Shown here: piece after piece, positions 62,655-64,000 of the stretch
How positions within the stretch are numbered: the first letter of the stretch is position 1
Layout: the number at the start of each line of letters is the position of its first letter
NCBI RefSeq assembly: GCF_018139145.2
Contig: NC_059471.1
Location: 84,404,520 to 84,468,519 of the forward strand
Direction: 5' to 3'
DNA from: Gymnogyps californianus
Taxonomy: Eukaryota; Chordata; Aves; Accipitriformes; Cathartidae
DNA length: 64,000 nucleotides
The notes under the pieces: model-generated
What the model was told of the DNA's origin: nothing
Databases searched by the model: none
Seen by the model: the letters and a program-made list of their open reading frames with translations, nothing else
Made by a program: the position numbers and the translations under genes

Positions 62655-63260
62655 GCTCTTTGAAAGGATCCATGCTGGAACTCATATTATCCCACATGTT
62701 CATAAGTCATCTGGAAAAATGAGGTAATGAAATTTGCTGATGATACTCTATTATTTAAGGCAATAAAATGGAATTCAACTGTGAAGAGTTGCAGATGGCT
62801 CACAATACTGAGTGACTGGGCAAAAACATGGCAGATGAGATGCTGATAAAGACAAAGTATTGCACATGGGTAAAACCATTCTTAACCATGCATAACAGTG
62901 ATGGGCTCTAAATTAGCTATCAGCACGCAGGAAAAAAAGATCTTTGAGTTACTGTTGACAATTCTATTAAAATCTCAATGCCATGTTCAGGATCCATCAG
63001 AAAAGTAAATAAAACATTAGGCATTCTTAAGAAAGGAAGAGAGAACAAACAGAATAATAATCCTTTGCCACTGTATGCATGTAAAGCATGCTCATATTGT
63101 GAATGTTAGGTGCTGTTCTGATTCTTTCTTCCTCCAAGAGGACAGAAGTAGAAAATACAGAGAGAAAGGCAAGAGCAGTAAAAGGTATGGAATAACTTTT
63201 GTAAGAGGAAAGGTTAAAGAGCTCAAAATGTTCTCATCTTTGAAAGCAAAATCTCAGAGA
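62655..63260 (+). mobile_element. Ancient CR1-type LINE, reverse transcriptase 3' region
   Basis: A decayed non-LTR retrotransposon fragment, forward orientation. It shows the conserved order of the CR1/L3-like ORF2 end. The reverse transcriptase active-site motif F-A-D-D is readable at 62733-62744 (TTTGCTGATGAT), preceded by a TTCATAAGTCATCTGGAAAAA block. It is followed by TGTGAAGAGTTGCAGATGG, CTGAGTGACTGGGCAAAAAC, ATGGCAGATGAGATG, GTATTGCACATGGGTAAAA and GATGGGCTCTAAATTAGCT. Further on come AAAAGGTATGGAATAACTTT and AGAGGAAAGGTTAAAGAGCT. All these are landmarks of the family in sauropsids. The frame is broken by many indels and stops, so it is long dead. Its divergence suggests an insertion much older than the CR1 at 29141-29525. 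Ends are approximate. Confidence 0.85.
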
Positions 63261-64000
63261 GGAGCCTGTGTACATTCATGTGTACACAGTCATGCATGGC
63301 ATGTAAGAGTGAATAGGAACTCACATTCACTATTTCTCACAAAAAAATATGTAAGGATCAACTAATTAAATTCTCAGGTAGCATGTTTAAAACTTTAAAA
63401 GAGATGGTGGGGGGGTTGTAAAGTGAATAATTAAACCACGGATTAATCATCACGTGATCTTGTGTCTGCCTGAAGTTCAGATTGATTCAGAAACTGATCA
63501 GCTGAGTTAGTGGGGAGAAAGCCCATCTCTGGCTTCATACATGCACTATTTTTATTCCATTTCCCTAAACCTCTTTCACCATTCCCAGTCAGGGACAGGA
63601 CACAGGATTAGCTGGGACTTTCTTAGAGTGAATGTGGCTGCATGATGTTCATTTTTAAAAAGCATATTTTTGAAAAATGGAGCAGACAGAGCTCCCTTCT
63701 TTTGCTGAAGACACTGTGGTCAAACCCTCCCAGCATGTCCTTTCTACAAGTTCTTGGACTCTCACTGGGGACCAGGCTGACTGAATCCGGGCTCTGTGAT
63801 GTGGATCATCTTTGAAGTGAGACTTTCTCTGTTATCTTATTGGTCACCCTTTGGACTCACTTTTGGGGTCGGTTTGGTTTGTCCTCCCCACTCTGGGATG
63901 CTTTGGCTGCTTCTGAAATCTAATTCACTTGACACAGATATTGTACATCTATATAAGTAATCTGTCATAAGTATATCTGCTGTTACATTGTTGATAAGCT
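63261..64000. other. Intergenic DNA at the window end
   Basis: AT-rich sequence with no recognised gene or young repeat. A short G run (GGTGGGGGGGTTG near 63406) is the only simple feature. Confidence 0.55.

Noticed and set aside
1..64000. CRISPR arrays, prokaryotic operons, phage or plasmid features
   Set aside because: None seen. The split GPCR gene, CR1 elements and solo LTRs identify vertebrate nuclear DNA.

Overview
This is a stretch of bird nuclear genome: AT-rich, mostly non-coding, with one intact split gene. The avian origin is inferred from a CR1 LINE with the ATTCTATGAT 3' end typical of birds, two solo LTRs of an avian ERVL-like family, and a gastrin-releasing peptide receptor that is close to, but clearly different from, the mammalian one. 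I could not identify the species.

The one gene I can name with confidence is GRPR (bombesin receptor BB2) on the + strand. It has three coding exons: 21399-21817, 39475-39826 and 43428-43820. All splice sites are GT-AG. Intron 1 is about 17.7 kb (phase 2) and intron 2 about 3.6 kb (phase 0). The spliced frame is 387 codons plus a stop, with no frameshift or internal stop, against 384 residues in human GRPR. The four residues known to set high affinity for GRP in the human receptor are all present.

Layout. 1-4017: intergenic, with one short tandem repeat. 4018-4596: solo LTR, + orientation. 4597-12433: intergenic. 12434-13290: a 27-base T run, then a strong CpG island with no recognised gene, about 8 kb upstream of the GRPR start codon. 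13291-19091: intergenic, with a GC-rich patch near 16.7 kb. 19092-19671: second solo LTR, - orientation, with a perfect 5-bp target-site duplication. 19672-21398: GRPR 5' flank and probable promoter, with a small CpG cluster and an upstream ORF. 21399-44506: GRPR exons, introns and 3' UTR; intron 1 holds a CR1 copy, an older CR1 relic and microsatellites. 44507-64000: intergenic, with a GC-rich patch near 47 kb, a perfect hairpin, and a decayed CR1 reverse-transcriptase fragment at 62.65-63.26 kb.

I found no convincing undescribed multi-gene system. The observations most worth following are the orphan CpG island, a possible alternative 5' exon and uORF upstream of GRPR, a 110-codon ORF overlapping the GRPR stop that contains an 11-codon tandem duplication, and two unassigned coding-like blocks. 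All coordinates and motif readings were made by eye; no alignment or database search was run.
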